DNA of 64,000 bases from DASYTH01 sp035762905 (GTDB lineage Bacteria; Actinomycetota; Actinomycetes; Mycobacteriales; Pseudonocardiaceae), in assembly GCF_035762905.1 (NCBI RefSeq), contig NZ_DASUCC010000130.1, positions 62,001-126,000 on the forward strand, read 5' to 3'. Shown piece by piece: positions 1 through 8,018 of this stretch. Position 1 is the stretch's first letter; the number at the start of each line of letters is the position of its first letter. The notes below the pieces were generated by a model, which saw only the letters and a program-made list of their open reading frames with translations, had not been told where the DNA came from and did not search any database. The position numbers and the translations under genes are program-made.

Positions 1-412
1 GGTGCTGCCGCACATGAAGGCCGCCGGCCGCGGGTCGATCGTGAACATCGGCACGATGACCACCCGGGCGCCGATGCGCGGCGAGGGCGGCTACGCCGTG
101 GCCAAGGCGGCGATGTCGTGCGCGTCCCGGTACCTCGCCCTCGAGCTCGGCGAACACGGCATCCGGGTCAACCAGGCCGTGCTGGGCTGGCTGGACGGGC
201 CCGGAGTGCGCTACTACCTGCGGATGACCGCCGAGGCTCGGGGCGTCAGCGAGCAGGACGTGTACGACGAGATCGCCGCCCGCAACCCGCTCGGCCGGAT
301 TCCACCGGACGAGGCGTGCGCGGGCACCGTGCTGTTTCTGTTGTCCTCACTGGCTTCCGAGGTGACCGGCGCGGTGCTCGACGTCAACGGAGGGGAGTTC
401 CTGCCACAATGA
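1..412 (+). CDS. SDR family oxidoreductase, C-terminal part (5' end outside window)
   Basis: The last 136 residues of a short-chain dehydrogenase/reductase are visible; the N-terminal half with the nucleotide-binding glycine motif lies before base 1. The catalytic Tyr-x-x-x-Lys appears as YAVAK near residue 31, and a Thr stands about 13 residues before that Tyr, where Ser is usual. The chain ends in VTGAVLDVNGG, the typical SDR closing motif (VTGx..xVDGG). SDRs use NAD(P)H to interconvert alcohols and ketones in the cytosol; the substrate cannot be told. The TGA overlaps the ATG of the next gene (ATGA), so the two are probably translationally coupled. Confidence 0.85.
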   Translation, partial: VLPHMKAAGRGSIVNIGTMTTRAPMRGEGGYAVAKAAMSCASRYLALELGEHGIRVNQAVLGWLDGPGVRYYLRMTAEARGVSEQDVYDEIAARNPLGRIPPDEACAGTVLFLLSSLASEVTGAVLDVNGGEFLPQ

Positions 413-879
413 GCATGATCACCTCCATCACGGTCGACATCGCCGCTCCGGCGAGTTTCGTGTGGCGTGTGCTGATCGACTACCCGAACTATCCACAGTG
501 GAATCCCTACACGGTGCGGGTGGAGACGACGCTGGCCATCGGCGACCCGATCGACCTCACCCTCCCGTCCCCGGACGGCTCCGGCGGCACGTTCGTCAAC
601 CGCGAGTTCATCCGCGTGGTGGATCCCCCGCATCACCTGCGCTACGACACCGGTGCGGCGATCCCGGGCCTGTTCGCCGTCCGGGACCAGTGGATCACCG
701 AGACCGGCCCGGACCGCTGCGCCTATCACACGACGGACACCATCACCGGCGAGCACGCCGGGTTGGTGCTGGACCAGAACGGCGCCTGGGTCAAGGCCGG
801 GTTCGACGCGGTGGCCGTGGCCCTCAAGGAGCGGGCGGAGCGCCTGTTCATTCCCGGGGTTCGGCGCGCGGACCGCTGA
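409..879 (+). CDS. SRPBCC family protein (START-like ligand-binding fold)
   Basis: A 156-residue protein beginning MSMITSITVDIAAPASFVW, the first strand and helix of the SRPBCC/polyketide cyclase-like fold, followed by the characteristic DYPNYPQWNPY segment around residues 24-34. SRPBCC proteins bind hydrophobic ligands in a deep cavity, and some are aromatases/cyclases or stress proteins; nothing here fixes the ligand. The ATG overlaps the stop of the SDR, suggesting an SDR-SRPBCC pair acting on the same small molecule (inference). The 3' end overlaps the end of the convergent cysNC gene by 32 bases. Confidence 0.8.
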   Translation: MSMITSITVDIAAPASFVWRVLIDYPNYPQWNPYTVRVETTLAIGDPIDLTLPSPDGSGGTFVNREFIRVVDPPHHLRYDTGAAIPGLFAVRDQWITETGPDRCAYHTTDTITGEHAGLVLDQNGAWVKAGFDAVAVALKERAERLFIPGVRRADR

Positions 880-2635
880 AGGTCACGACGCCCATCGCGA
901 GCAGCCGGTCCAGCACGACCGCCGCCGCCGCCGACGGGGCCAGCACCGCCGTGTCCAGCCGCAGCTCCGGGTTCGCCGGAACCTCGTAGGGCGAGTCGAT
1001 GCCGGTGAAGTGCGGAAGCTCGCCGCGGCGCGCCCGGGCGTAGAGCCCCTTGGCGTCGCGGGCCTCGGCGACCGCCAGCGGCGTGTCCACGTGGACTTCG
1101 CAGAACTCTCCCGCGGCGACGAGGCTTCGGGCCAGCGCGCGTTCCGCCTCGAACGGGGAGATGAACGACACCAGGACGATCAGGCCGGCGTCGACCATGA
1201 GAGCGGCGACCTCCGCCACCCGGCGGATGTTCTCCACCCGGTCGGCGTCGGTGAAGCCCAGGTCCCGGTTCAGGCCGTGCCGCACGTTGTCGCCGTCGAG
1301 CAGGTAGGTGCGATGGCCGGTCCGGTTCAGGCGCTGCTCGACCAGGTTGGCGACGGTCGACTTCCCGGCACCGGAGAGCCCGGTGAACCACACCACACAG
1401 CCCCGGTGCCCGCCGAGGGCCGCGCGCATCTCCTTGGTGACGCTGAGGGTCTGCCAGCGCAGGTTCGCCGGGCGGACGCGGTCCAGCAGGCCGGCGCCGA
1501 CCGTGTCGTTGGTGAGCCGATCGATGATCAGGAAGCCGCCGAGGTCGCGGTTGACCGGGTACGGCTCGTAGGCCACTGCGGCGTCGAACCGAACAACGGT
1601 GCCGCCGATCTCGTTGCACCGCAACGAATCCGACCCGGTCACGCCGACCGTTCTGGCGCCGATCTTGGCGAGGTACGATCGGCCGGGCACCAGGTCCGCG
1701 GCCGCCATCCAGATCACCCGGGCATCGAACTCCGATCCCACGTCGCACGCGGACGACGCGGCCGCCAGGATCGCGCCGCGTCCCACGTCGAGATCCTCGG
1801 CCAGGACCACGGTCACCGACTGCCCTTCGACGGCGATGTCGAGGTCGCCGTCGAACGCCACGATCCGGGCCACCGTGGCCGGCAGGCCGGCGGGCAGCAC
1901 GACGACCCGGTCACCGGGACGCACCGAGCCGCCCACGATCCGACCGGCGAAGCCGCGGAAGTCCGCGGCTGGCCGGATCACCCACTGCACCACCATCCGG
2001 AACGGCCCGGCCGGGTCGTCGGCGGGCACCGCGACCGACTCGAGCCAACCGAGCAGGGCCGGCCCGTCATACCAGGGCGTCTGCGCGCCACGCCGAACCA
2101 CATTGGTCCCGTGCAGCGCGGAAACCGGAATGCAGGCGACCGAGGTGATCCCGAGAGCGGCCGCGAGAGCCGAGTACTCGGCGGCCACCGCGTCGAACAC
2201 CGTCCTGGAGTAGCCGACCAGGTCGAGCTTGTTCACCGCCAACGCCACGGTCCGGACCCCGAGCAGCGCGACGATCTCGGTGTGCCGCCTGGTCTGCGGC
2301 AGGATTCCCGTGCGGGCGTCGACCAGGATCACCGCGGCGTCCACGACCGATGCCGCGGTGACCATGTTCCTGGTGTACTGCTCGTGGCCCGGTGCGTCGG
2401 CCACCACGAACTTCCGGGTCGCGGTGGCGAAGTACCGGTAGGCGACGTCGATCGTGATGCCCTGCTCCCGCTCGGCCAGCAGGCCGTCCAGCAGCGTTGC
2501 GAAGTCCATGCCGTGCCGCTCAAGGGCGGCCAGCTGGTCGTCGGGCAGGGTGCGGGCCTCGTAGAGCAGCCGGCCGATCAGCGTGCTCTTGCCGTCGTCG
2601 ACGCTTCCGCAGGTCATGAACCGCAGCAGGGACAT
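848..2635 (-). CDS. cysNC: bifunctional sulfate adenylyltransferase GTPase subunit / APS kinase
   Basis: A 595-residue fusion. Residues about 1-400 are a translation-factor-like GTPase (CysN) with P-loop GSVDDGKST at 10-18, the G3 motif DAPGHEQY and G4 NKLD; residues about 410-595 are APS kinase (CysC) with P-loop GLSGAGKST at 419-427. CysN hydrolyses GTP to drive adenylation of sulfate by CysD, and CysC phosphorylates APS to PAPS, the donor for sulfation or for PAPS reduction. The ATG shares one base with the cysD stop (TGATG), so the pair is coupled. The mycobacterial CysNC has the same architecture. No sulfate transporter or reductase is visible, so PAPS for sulfation is as likely as assimilation. 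Confidence 0.95.
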   Translation of the reverse strand: MSLLRFMTCGSVDDGKSTLIGRLLYEARTLPDDQLAALERHGMDFATLLDGLLAEREQGITIDVAYRYFATATRKFVVADAPGHEQYTRNMVTAASVVDAAVILVDARTGILPQTRRHTEIVALLGVRTVALAVNKLDLVGYSRTVFDAVAAEYSALAAALGITSVACIPVSALHGTNVVRRGAQTPWYDGPALLGWLESVAVPADDPAGPFRMVVQWVIRPAADFRGFAGRIVGGSVRPGDRVVVLPAGLPATVARIVAFDGDLDIAVEGQSVTVVLAEDLDVGRGAILAAASSACDVGSEFDARVIWMAAADLVPGRSYLAKIGARTVGVTGSDSLRCNEIGGTVVRFDAAVAYEPYPVNRDLGGFLIIDRLTNDTVGAGLLDRVRPANLRWQTLSVTKEMRAALGGHRGCVVWFTGLSGAGKSTVANLVEQRLNRTGHRTYLLDGDNVRHGLNRDLGFTDADRVENIRRVAEVAALMVDAGLIVLVSFISPFEAERALARSLVAAGEFCEVHVDTPLAVAEARDAKGLYARARRGELPHFTGIDSPYEVPANPELRLDTAVLAPSAAAAVVLDRLLAMGVVTFSGPRAEPRE

Positions 2636-3534
2636 CAGAAGTAGCCCTCGTGCTTCTTGCGTTCCATCGAGCCGGACTGGTCGTGGTCGATGGCCCGGTC
2701 GGCCCGTTCGGAGGTGGTGACCTGCCGCAGTTCCTCGATGATCTCCGCGACACTCGCCGCGGTGCTGGGCACGGCGCCGGTGAGCGGGTAGCAGCCGAGC
2801 GTACGGAACCGTACGGTCGCCCGGCGGATCTCCTCCCCCGGCCGGAGTCGCAGCCGGTCGTCGTCGACCATGATCAGCATGCCGTCCCGGCGCAGCACCG
2901 GGCGCGCCGCGGCGAAGTACAGCGGCACCACCGGGATACGCTCGCGCCGGATGTACTGCCACACATCGATTTCGGTCCAGTTGGACAGCGGGAACACCCG
3001 CAGGCTCTCCCCCGGGTCCTTGCGCGTGTTGTACAGCCGCCACAGCTCCGGGCGCTGACTGCGCGGATCCCACCGGTGTGCCGCAGTGCGCAGGGAGAAC
3101 ACCCGCTCCTTGGCGCGGGAGCGCTCCTCGTCCCGGCGGGCCCCGCCGAAGGCGAGGTCGAACCGGTGCTTGTCCAGCGCCTGCCGCAGCCCCTGGGTCT
3201 TCCACATGTCGGTGTGCCGGGCCGAGCCGTGGTCGAACGGGTTGATGCCGAGAGCGAGGCATTCCGGGTTGCGGTGCACGATCAGCTCGACGCCGAGCCG
3301 CTCGGCCGTCCGATCCCGGAAGGAGATCATCTCCCGGAACTTCCAGGTGGTGTCCACATGCAACAGCGGGAACGGCACCGGCGCGGGATGAAACGCCTTG
3401 CGGGCAAGGTGCAACAGCACCGAGCTGTCCTTGCCGATCGAGTACAGCAGCACCGGGCGCTCGCTCTCGGCGACCGCCTCGCGCAGGATGTCGATGCTCT
3501 CCGCCTCGAGCCGGTCGAGCTGGGTGAGCGTCAT
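2635..3534 (-). CDS. cysD: sulfate adenylyltransferase subunit 2
   Basis: A 299-residue PP-loop ATP pyrophosphatase with the motif SIGKDSS near residues 31-37, which binds ATP for adenylation of sulfate to APS. Length and sequence fit CysD throughout. The start is taken at MTLTQLDRLE; a longer form would begin inside the TetR operator and is unlikely. It is the first gene of a two-gene operon with cysNC. Its upstream region holds a 10-8-10 inverted repeat shared with a divergent TetR gene, so transcription is probably repressed by that regulator (inference). Confidence 0.95.
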   Translation of the reverse strand: MTLTQLDRLEAESIDILREAVAESERPVLLYSIGKDSSVLLHLARKAFHPAPVPFPLLHVDTTWKFREMISFRDRTAERLGVELIVHRNPECLALGINPFDHGSARHTDMWKTQGLRQALDKHRFDLAFGGARRDEERSRAKERVFSLRTAAHRWDPRSQRPELWRLYNTRKDPGESLRVFPLSNWTEIDVWQYIRRERIPVVPLYFAAARPVLRRDGMLIMVDDDRLRLRPGEEIRRATVRFRTLGCYPLTGAVPSTAASVAEIIEELRQVTTSERADRAIDHDQSGSMERKKHEGYF

Positions 3535-3559
3535 GACCCCATGGTACAAAGTAAACTGG

Positions 3560-3587
3560 ACAACGTTCAATAGTCTCTGAACGTTGT
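3560..3587. promoter_or_regulatory. inverted repeat, probable TetR operator between cysD and tetR
   Basis: ACAACGTTCA and TGAACGTTGT form a perfect 10-base inverted repeat separated by 8 bases. It lies 26 bases upstream of the cysD start and 25 bases upstream of the tetR start, where one bound dimer could cover both promoters. Each arm also contains the palindrome AACGTT. TetR regulators usually bind such a site in the divergent intergenic region; that this TetR binds it is inference. Confidence 0.7.
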
Positions 3588-3611
3588 TCAACGTGCGGTA
3601 CCGTTGCGCCC

Positions 3612-4223
3612 GTGGAAACCACTGCCGCCTGGGGCGACGCGAAGGCCCGCCGCGCCGACATCCTGTCCTCCGCCGAGCGCCTGCTCGAGCGGGACGGCTA
3701 CGCAGGGCTGACCGTGCGCGCCATCGCGGACGGCGCCAAGATCAGCTCAGGCACCGTCTACCAGTATTTCCAGGGCAAGGAGGACGTGTTCGTCGCGCTC
3801 ATGGCGGCTCGGCTGGACGCCCTGCGGGCCACGTTCGACGAGCTGGACCGCGAGCTGGGCATCCCCGGCCTGCTGACCGCGACGCTGCCACAGGTGCGGG
3901 AGCTGTGGCGGCTGTTCGGCCGCTCGGCCCAGCAGTGGGAGTCCAAGGTGCTGGCCGGCGGGCGGCGCGGCAAACAGGCGGTGACCTCGGCGACGGTGTT
4001 CCGGCGCACGATCCGCGCGCTGGACCGGGCCCTGCGCGAGACGGCCGCGGCCGGCGGCCGGACCGTGGTCGACGATCCCGCGCTGGCCCACTGGGTGTGG
4101 GATGCGCTGATCGGAGTCGCCGACGACCTGCTGCACGGCGGGTCGGTGCAGGGCCGGGTCCCGCCCCGCCGCCTGATCGAGTTCGCCATCGCCGCCATCG
4201 AACGCAGCATCATCACGAGCTGA
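3612..4223 (+). CDS. TetR/AcrR family transcriptional regulator
   Basis: A 203-residue regulator with an N-terminal helix-turn-helix at about residues 15-60: ILSSAERLLERDGY, then VRAIADGAKISSGTVYQYF and the conserved GKEDVF. The C-terminal ligand-binding part is divergent, as usual, so no inducer can be named. The GTG start has no clear ribosome binding site and only about 24 bases separate it from the operator, so the transcript may be leaderless. Divergent placement from cysD-cysNC suggests control of sulfate activation and of itself, an unusual target for TetR. Confidence 0.9.
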   Translation: METTAAWGDAKARRADILSSAERLLERDGYAGLTVRAIADGAKISSGTVYQYFQGKEDVFVALMAARLDALRATFDELDRELGIPGLLTATLPQVRELWRLFGRSAQQWESKVLAGGRRGKQAVTSATVFRRTIRALDRALRETAAAGGRTVVDDPALAHWVWDALIGVADDLLHGGSVQGRVPPRRLIEFAIAAIERSIITS

Positions 4224-4240
4224 GGAGACGGCCTGACGGG

Positions 4241-4276
4241 CCGGTGGCCGGTCGTCGCGGGACGACCGGCCACCGG
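4241..4276. terminator. strong hairpin between convergent tetR and lectin genes
   Basis: A perfect 16-base stem (CCGGTGGCCGGTCGTC and its complement) with a GCGG loop sits between the stop codons of two convergent genes. There is no long T run, as is common in high-GC actinomycetes. Position and symmetry suggest a bidirectional terminator. Confidence 0.75.
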
Positions 4277-4294
4277 GCGTTGATGTACCAGGGC

Positions 4295-4903
4295 TCAGAC
4301 GGTGACGATCCGCCACTGCTGGTTGGTCTGCCCGGAGCCGAGGCAGTCGAACAGCTGGATGGGCGTGCCGTTGGCCGTCCCACCGTCGTTGTTGCGCACG
4401 TCCAGGCACTTGGTCTGCGCGTGCATCGGTCGCAGCTGGAAGAGGATCGGGGTGATCTGTACCGACCGCCAGAGCTGGTTGGCCTGTCCCGTCCCCAGGC
4501 AGTCGAACAACTGGATGGGCGTGCCGTTGGCCGTCCCGCCGTTGTTGTTGCGCACGTCCAGGCACTTGGTCGGCGCGTGCGCGGGACGCAGCTGGAAGAA
4601 GCCCCCGCCCACCGCGACCGCCTGCCACACCTGGTTGGTCTGCCCAGCACCCAGGCAGTCGAACAACTGGATGGGCGTGCCGTTGGCCGTCCCACCGTCG
4701 TTGTTGCGCACGTCCAGACACTTGGTCGACGCGTGCGCGGGACGCAGCTGGAAGAACGGACCCGCCGCGCTGGCCGCGGGCTCCGCACTGGACACCCCCG
4801 CGCCCCCGAAGAATGCCGCTGCCATTGCCAGGACGGCGGCGATCAGCGACACCCACGCGGCCGGACGGCCCCGCTTGGAATACTTACTCTTCTGCAGATT
4901 CAT
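4295..4903 (-). CDS. secreted ricin-type beta-trefoil lectin
   Basis: A 202-residue secreted protein. Residues 1-43 are a signal peptide: a basic start (MNLQKSKYSKRGRP), a hydrophobic core, and an Ala-rich cleavage region near AEPAASA. The rest is one beta-trefoil made of three 52-residue repeats, each with the same core KCLDVRNN, DGGTANGTPIQLFDCLG and a Q-x-W ending (QVW, QLW, QQW). Ricin-B domains bind galactose- or xylose-containing glycans. There is no catalytic domain, so this is a free-standing lectin. The start is chosen because AAAGAGA lies at ribosome-binding distance upstream; a start further up at 4990 would add residues not like a signal peptide. A LuxR gene lies upstream in the same direction. 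Confidence 0.9.
   Translation of the reverse strand: MNLQKSKYSKRGRPAAWVSLIAAVLAMAAAFFGGAGVSSAEPAASAAGPFFQLRPAHASTKCLDVRNNDGGTANGTPIQLFDCLGAGQTNQVWQAVAVGGGFFQLRPAHAPTKCLDVRNNNGGTANGTPIQLFDCLGTGQANQLWRSVQITPILFQLRPMHAQTKCLDVRNNDGGTANGTPIQLFDCLGSGQTNQQWRIVTV
4298..4756 (-). repeat. three tandem 156-bp repeats encoding the lectin lobes
   Basis: The same motif, CCAG(G/A)CACTTGGTC on the plus strand, starts at 4402, 4558 and 4714, giving an exact 156-base (52-codon) period. The three copies are nearly identical in both DNA and protein over most of their length, differing mainly at the linker residues (GGG, SVQIT). The last copy is cut short by the stop codon. Confidence 0.9.
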
Positions 4904-4988
4904 CGGATCTCTTTCTGTCGTGAATTGCGCCGGCCATTCCCCTCGTGATGCCGGCCGATTCAGTCCATCAAGCCCCCGACTGAACCGC

Positions 4989-5004
4989 AATACGCACTAA
5001 TACG
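4989..5004. promoter_or_regulatory. direct repeat AATACG upstream of the lectin gene
   Basis: AATACG occurs at 4989-4994 and 4999-5004, exactly 10 bases apart, within a 60-base AT-rich stretch between luxR and the lectin gene. One helical turn of spacing on one face of the DNA would suit an activator such as the neighbouring LuxR protein. No protein-binding evidence exists in the sequence alone. Confidence 0.35.
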
Positions 5005-5050
5005 TATGAGCGTGAACAGTATTGTAGAACATTTCCAGAATAGTGGTGAT

Positions 5051-5875
5051 CTACCGGCCAGAAGATGGCGGCGCGAACGACAGTGCAATGAGGCTCGCCC
5101 GATTGGGCAGCCCAAGCTTCCGGTAGATCTGTTCCAGATGCTTGTGCACGGTGCGGGGGCTGATCTCCAGGTGCCGGGCGATCTGGCGATCGGTCGTGCC
5201 GCGCGACACCTGCTCGGCCACCTGCCGTTCCCGTGGGGTGAGCTCCAGCCACCACGCCGGCCGCGAAAGACCCGGATCCGGCTTCCGGGCCGCGGCCAGC
5301 CGGTCCCGGCAGGCCATCGCCCTGGCCAGATGCGGCGCCACCAGTTCGACGACCGCGCGGTCCCGGTCGGAAAAGCCGGCTCTCGACCGGTTGAAACTCA
5401 GGCTGCTCCCGCGCCGTCCGTCCGCCCGCACGAGACACACCAACTGGTCGACCGTCCCACGTGGACGAAAGACGTCGGCATAGAGCGGTATCCGGCGCAA
5501 CGCACTCAGTTCCGCGAGGTCGGTCAGGGCGACCGAAGATCCCGGCGCCAGCCGCCCGGACTCGTACGCGGCAAAACCCGGATGCTGGTGAGCGAGCGAA
5601 TCGAACAGCGCCTTGTCGACCTCGTAGTGCTCCGGAGGATCGGTGACGGCGCCGACAATCCGGCGCTGCGGATACTCGACCCGGTTGAGGGCCGCGATGT
5701 CACACCCGACCAGCCGCCCCAACGCCGCCAAACCGGCATCCGACACCTCGGCGTCGTGCCCATCCTCGTGCAGGACACCGACCACGTCCAACACCCGAGA
5801 CAGATCGCGGGCGCTCAGCACGTCCCTCGATGACCGATCCCCTCCCACACAGACAGGAGCCGGCAATCCGGTCAC
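5051..5875 (-). CDS. LuxR family transcriptional regulator with N-terminal sensor region
   Basis: A 274-residue regulator starting at GTG. The C-terminal residues about 205-270 are a LuxR/FixJ helix-turn-helix: LTPRERQVAEQVSRGTTDRQI, then ISPRTVHKHLEQIYRKLG. The N-terminal 180 residues look like a GAF-type sensing region (DAGLAALGRLVGCDIAALN) but I cannot name a ligand. There is no receiver domain with a phosphorylated Asp pattern and no AHL-binding signature. It lies directly upstream of the lectin gene on the same strand with a 147-base gap, so the lectin is a plausible target. Confidence 0.85.
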   Translation of the reverse strand: MTGLPAPVCVGGDRSSRDVLSARDLSRVLDVVGVLHEDGHDAEVSDAGLAALGRLVGCDIAALNRVEYPQRRIVGAVTDPPEHYEVDKALFDSLAHQHPGFAAYESGRLAPGSSVALTDLAELSALRRIPLYADVFRPRGTVDQLVCLVRADGRRGSSLSFNRSRAGFSDRDRAVVELVAPHLARAMACRDRLAAARKPDPGLSRPAWWLELTPRERQVAEQVSRGTTDRQIARHLEISPRTVHKHLEQIYRKLGLPNRASLIALSFAPPSSGR

Positions 5876-6279
5876 GGATACACGGGTGTTCTGGTCCCAT
5901 CGTACGGTCGCACCGACAACGCAGTTGACCCAACAACCCGGCGAATGCTATTCCACAAATGGCGGCATGACCGCCACAGATACCCGCGGAACATCAATTG
6001 AAAGCAGCGGAGCCCACATCTCCGGTCCCGGCCTCCAAGGCGCCGTCCTCGACGCCATCAGACCCAACCCGGGTCTGACACAGGTCACCGTGACCGGATT
6101 CGAGACCGGAACCGGCACCACCGACCCGTGGTTCGTCGATGCCTACGCGACTCGCGCCAACCCGCTGCCGGGACTCCAACCGGCCACCGCCGCCATCGCG
6201 GCCCGCAAGCGCCTCAACGTCACCTGCCCTGGCGGAACCAGGACCGGTGGTGGTGGCCATGTGACCAGGTCGGATACTG
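5876..6279. other. 404-bp region with no convincing gene
   Basis: This stretch separates the luxR start from tRNA-Asn. A plus-strand reading frame opens at 5967 and runs to 6341, but it has no clear ribosome binding site, its second half is low-complexity, and it runs antisense through the tRNA gene. The opposite strand also has only a low-complexity frame. I see no terminator-like hairpin. It presumably holds the luxR promoter. Confidence 0.5.
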
Positions 6280-6352
<73 letters not shown>

Positions 6353-6456
6353 TTGGCGGGGTCAACTGTAGCGCACGGGGCGACGGGGTTACCCGGCGGA
6401 GGCCACCGGGGTGGGGGACGATGGAGGGGACAGCTTCGGCGGACGGGAGTTGACGT

Positions 6457-6690
6457 ATGAAGGCGTTTCTGTTGGGTGCGGCGGTGGGGTACGTGATGGG
6501 CGCTCGGGCCGGACGGGAGCGGTACGAGCAGATCATCCGGATGTACCGCAAGCTGGCCGACCATCCGGCGGTGCAGGGGGCGGCGGGGATCGCCCGGGCG
6601 AAGATCGGGGAGAAGACCGGGTTCGGGCAGGGGCCGGGGTCGGACAACGGGCAGCGGACGGCCGACTCGACCGGGTATCAGCGGGCCTAG
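6457..6690 (+). CDS. small YtxH-like conserved protein
   Basis: A 77-residue protein with a short hydrophobic N-terminus (MKAFLLGAAVGYVMGARAG) followed by an amphipathic charged helix (RERYEQIIRMYRKLADHP) and a polar tail. The AAVGYxxGARAGRERYEQI pattern is widespread in small actinobacterial proteins of YtxH type, of unknown function, probably membrane associated. GGGAG upstream of the ATG supports the start. The last 4 bases overlap the convergent tam gene. Confidence 0.8.
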   Translation: MKAFLLGAAVGYVMGARAGRERYEQIIRMYRKLADHPAVQGAAGIARAKIGEKTGFGQGPGSDNGQRTADSTGYQRA

Positions 6691-7454
6691 GCGGGGACGC
6701 GGGCCACGGCGAACACCCGGCGGAACGGGAACCAGGTGGTTCCGTCCGGGCGCTGGGGGTAGGCGTCGCGCAGCAGCGGGGCCAGGGCGGCCCGGAACCG
6801 GGTCCAGGCGTCCTCCGACAGGGCGGACCGGATCGGGCGCAGGGCGGTGCCGGCGATCCATTCGAGGACGGCATCGGCGCCGGTCAGACGGTGTAGGTAG
6901 GTGGTTTCCCAGGCGTCGACGGCGCAGCCTGCGGCGGCGAGCAGGGCGGCGTAGCCGGACGGGTCGAGCACCGCGTCCTCCGGGCGGAGGGGGAGGTCGG
7001 CCAGGTGCGAGCGCCATTCGGGGGTGCCGGCGAGGGCGCGGACCTGGGCGTGCGACGGGGCGTCGAAGTTGCCGGGGACCTGGAAGGCGAGCCAGGCGCC
7101 GGCCGGGAGGGCGTCGACCCAGGCGCGGAGCAGCGGGCCGTGGTCGGGGACCCACTGGAGCACGGCGTTGCACACGGCGACGTCGGTGTCCGGCGCCGGG
7201 ATCCAGTCGCGGACGTCGCGGACCTCGGCGGCGATGCCGCGGTCCCGGGCGGCGGCGACCATCTCCGGCGACGAGTCGAACGCCTCGAGCCGGGCGCCGG
7301 GCCAGCGTTTGGCCAGGGTCTGGGTGAGATGGGCGGGCCCGCAGCCGATGTCCACCACCCGGCGCGGGGACTCGACGCGAATCCGGGCCACCAACTCGTC
7401 GAACGGGCGGGACCGGTGGTCGTCGAACATCAGGTACTGGTCCGGGTCCCACAT
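6687..7454 (-). CDS. tam: trans-aconitate 2-methyltransferase
   Basis: A 255-residue class I SAM-dependent methyltransferase that is Tam-like from end to end, opening MWDPDQYLMFDDHRSRPF. The SAM-binding motif VVDIGCGPAHLT lies at about residues 33-44 and the acidic residue that binds the ribose is in AFDSSPEM. Tam methyl-esterifies trans-aconitate, a by-product inhibitor of aconitase, and so detoxifies it in the cytosol. It stands alone, with a 42-base gap to the next gene upstream on its strand. Confidence 0.92.
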   Translation of the reverse strand: MWDPDQYLMFDDHRSRPFDELVARIRVESPRRVVDIGCGPAHLTQTLAKRWPGARLEAFDSSPEMVAAARDRGIAAEVRDVRDWIPAPDTDVAVCNAVLQWVPDHGPLLRAWVDALPAGAWLAFQVPGNFDAPSHAQVRALAGTPEWRSHLADLPLRPEDAVLDPSGYAALLAAAGCAVDAWETTYLHRLTGADAVLEWIAGTALRPIRSALSEDAWTRFRAALAPLLRDAYPQRPDGTTWFPFRRVFAVARVPA

Positions 7455-7496
7455 GGAGCGACCTCCACCGAGCGGTAAACAGTACGAACGTACGGT

Positions 7497-8018
7497 TTAC
7501 TCTACACTCCGGAGCCGCTCCGCGACCTCGGCGGCGAGCCGGCCAAGGGCCGCGCGATCGGCGCCCGGGTCCGGGCGGACCTGCAGCAGCAGGCCGTCCC
7601 GCCCGGGCACCTTGCGCTGCACGAACCAGGCACCGCCGCCGGGCAGGTCGTGGTGGTGCCGGGACCGGATCGACGACGTCACCCGGACCTGGACCGTCCT
7701 GGGCACCGTGCCGGGCCGGTCCAGCACGAACCGGCGAGGCGGCAGGTCGGCCAGCACCACGGCCTGGCCCACCGTCTCCTGCTCGGCCGCCTCGACCACC
7801 GCAAGCACGCCATCCGACCAGGTCGCCTTGCTGATCAGGTGCCAGCCGATCCGACGCACCCCGTCGTCATCGGGCACCCACAGGCCGAGCGAGGTGGCCA
7901 CCAACCGGCCACCGCCGGCCACCGCCGCATGGCCCAACACGTTCTCGTCCTCGGCCAGCTCACCGGTGAAATCCGGCGGCACCCCGCCGGAGAGCAGCCG
8001 CTGCAACCACCGGGTCAT
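7497..8018 (-). CDS. conserved hypothetical protein in the dnaG operon
   Basis: A 173-residue soluble protein beginning MTRWLQRLLSGGVPPDFTGEL. It reads like a beta-rich PH-like or GRAM-like fold (LGLWVPDDDGVRRIGWHLISKATW), which I have often seen beside actinobacterial dnaG, but no function is established. The start is the ATG at 8018, because its first base pairs form an ATGA overlap with the stop of a 22-codon leader frame that itself overlaps the dnaG stop. It is therefore probably translated from the dnaG mRNA. Confidence 0.75.
   Translation of the reverse strand: MTRWLQRLLSGGVPPDFTGELAEDENVLGHAAVAGGGRLVATSLGLWVPDDDGVRRIGWHLISKATWSDGVLAVVEAAEQETVGQAVVLADLPPRRFVLDRPGTVPRTVQVRVTSSIRSRHHHDLPGGGAWFVQRKVPGRDGLLLQVRPDPGADRAALGRLAAEVAERLRSVE

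Noticed and set aside
4301..4757. The triple 156-bp repeats as a CRISPR array or minisatellite
   Set aside because: The repeats are in frame, have no unique spacers and code for a complete trefoil.
3747..4856. Long minus-strand frame across the tetR and lectin genes
   Set aside because: It is a shadow frame; its composition is Arg/Pro/Gly-rich and it covers two genes with clear domains.
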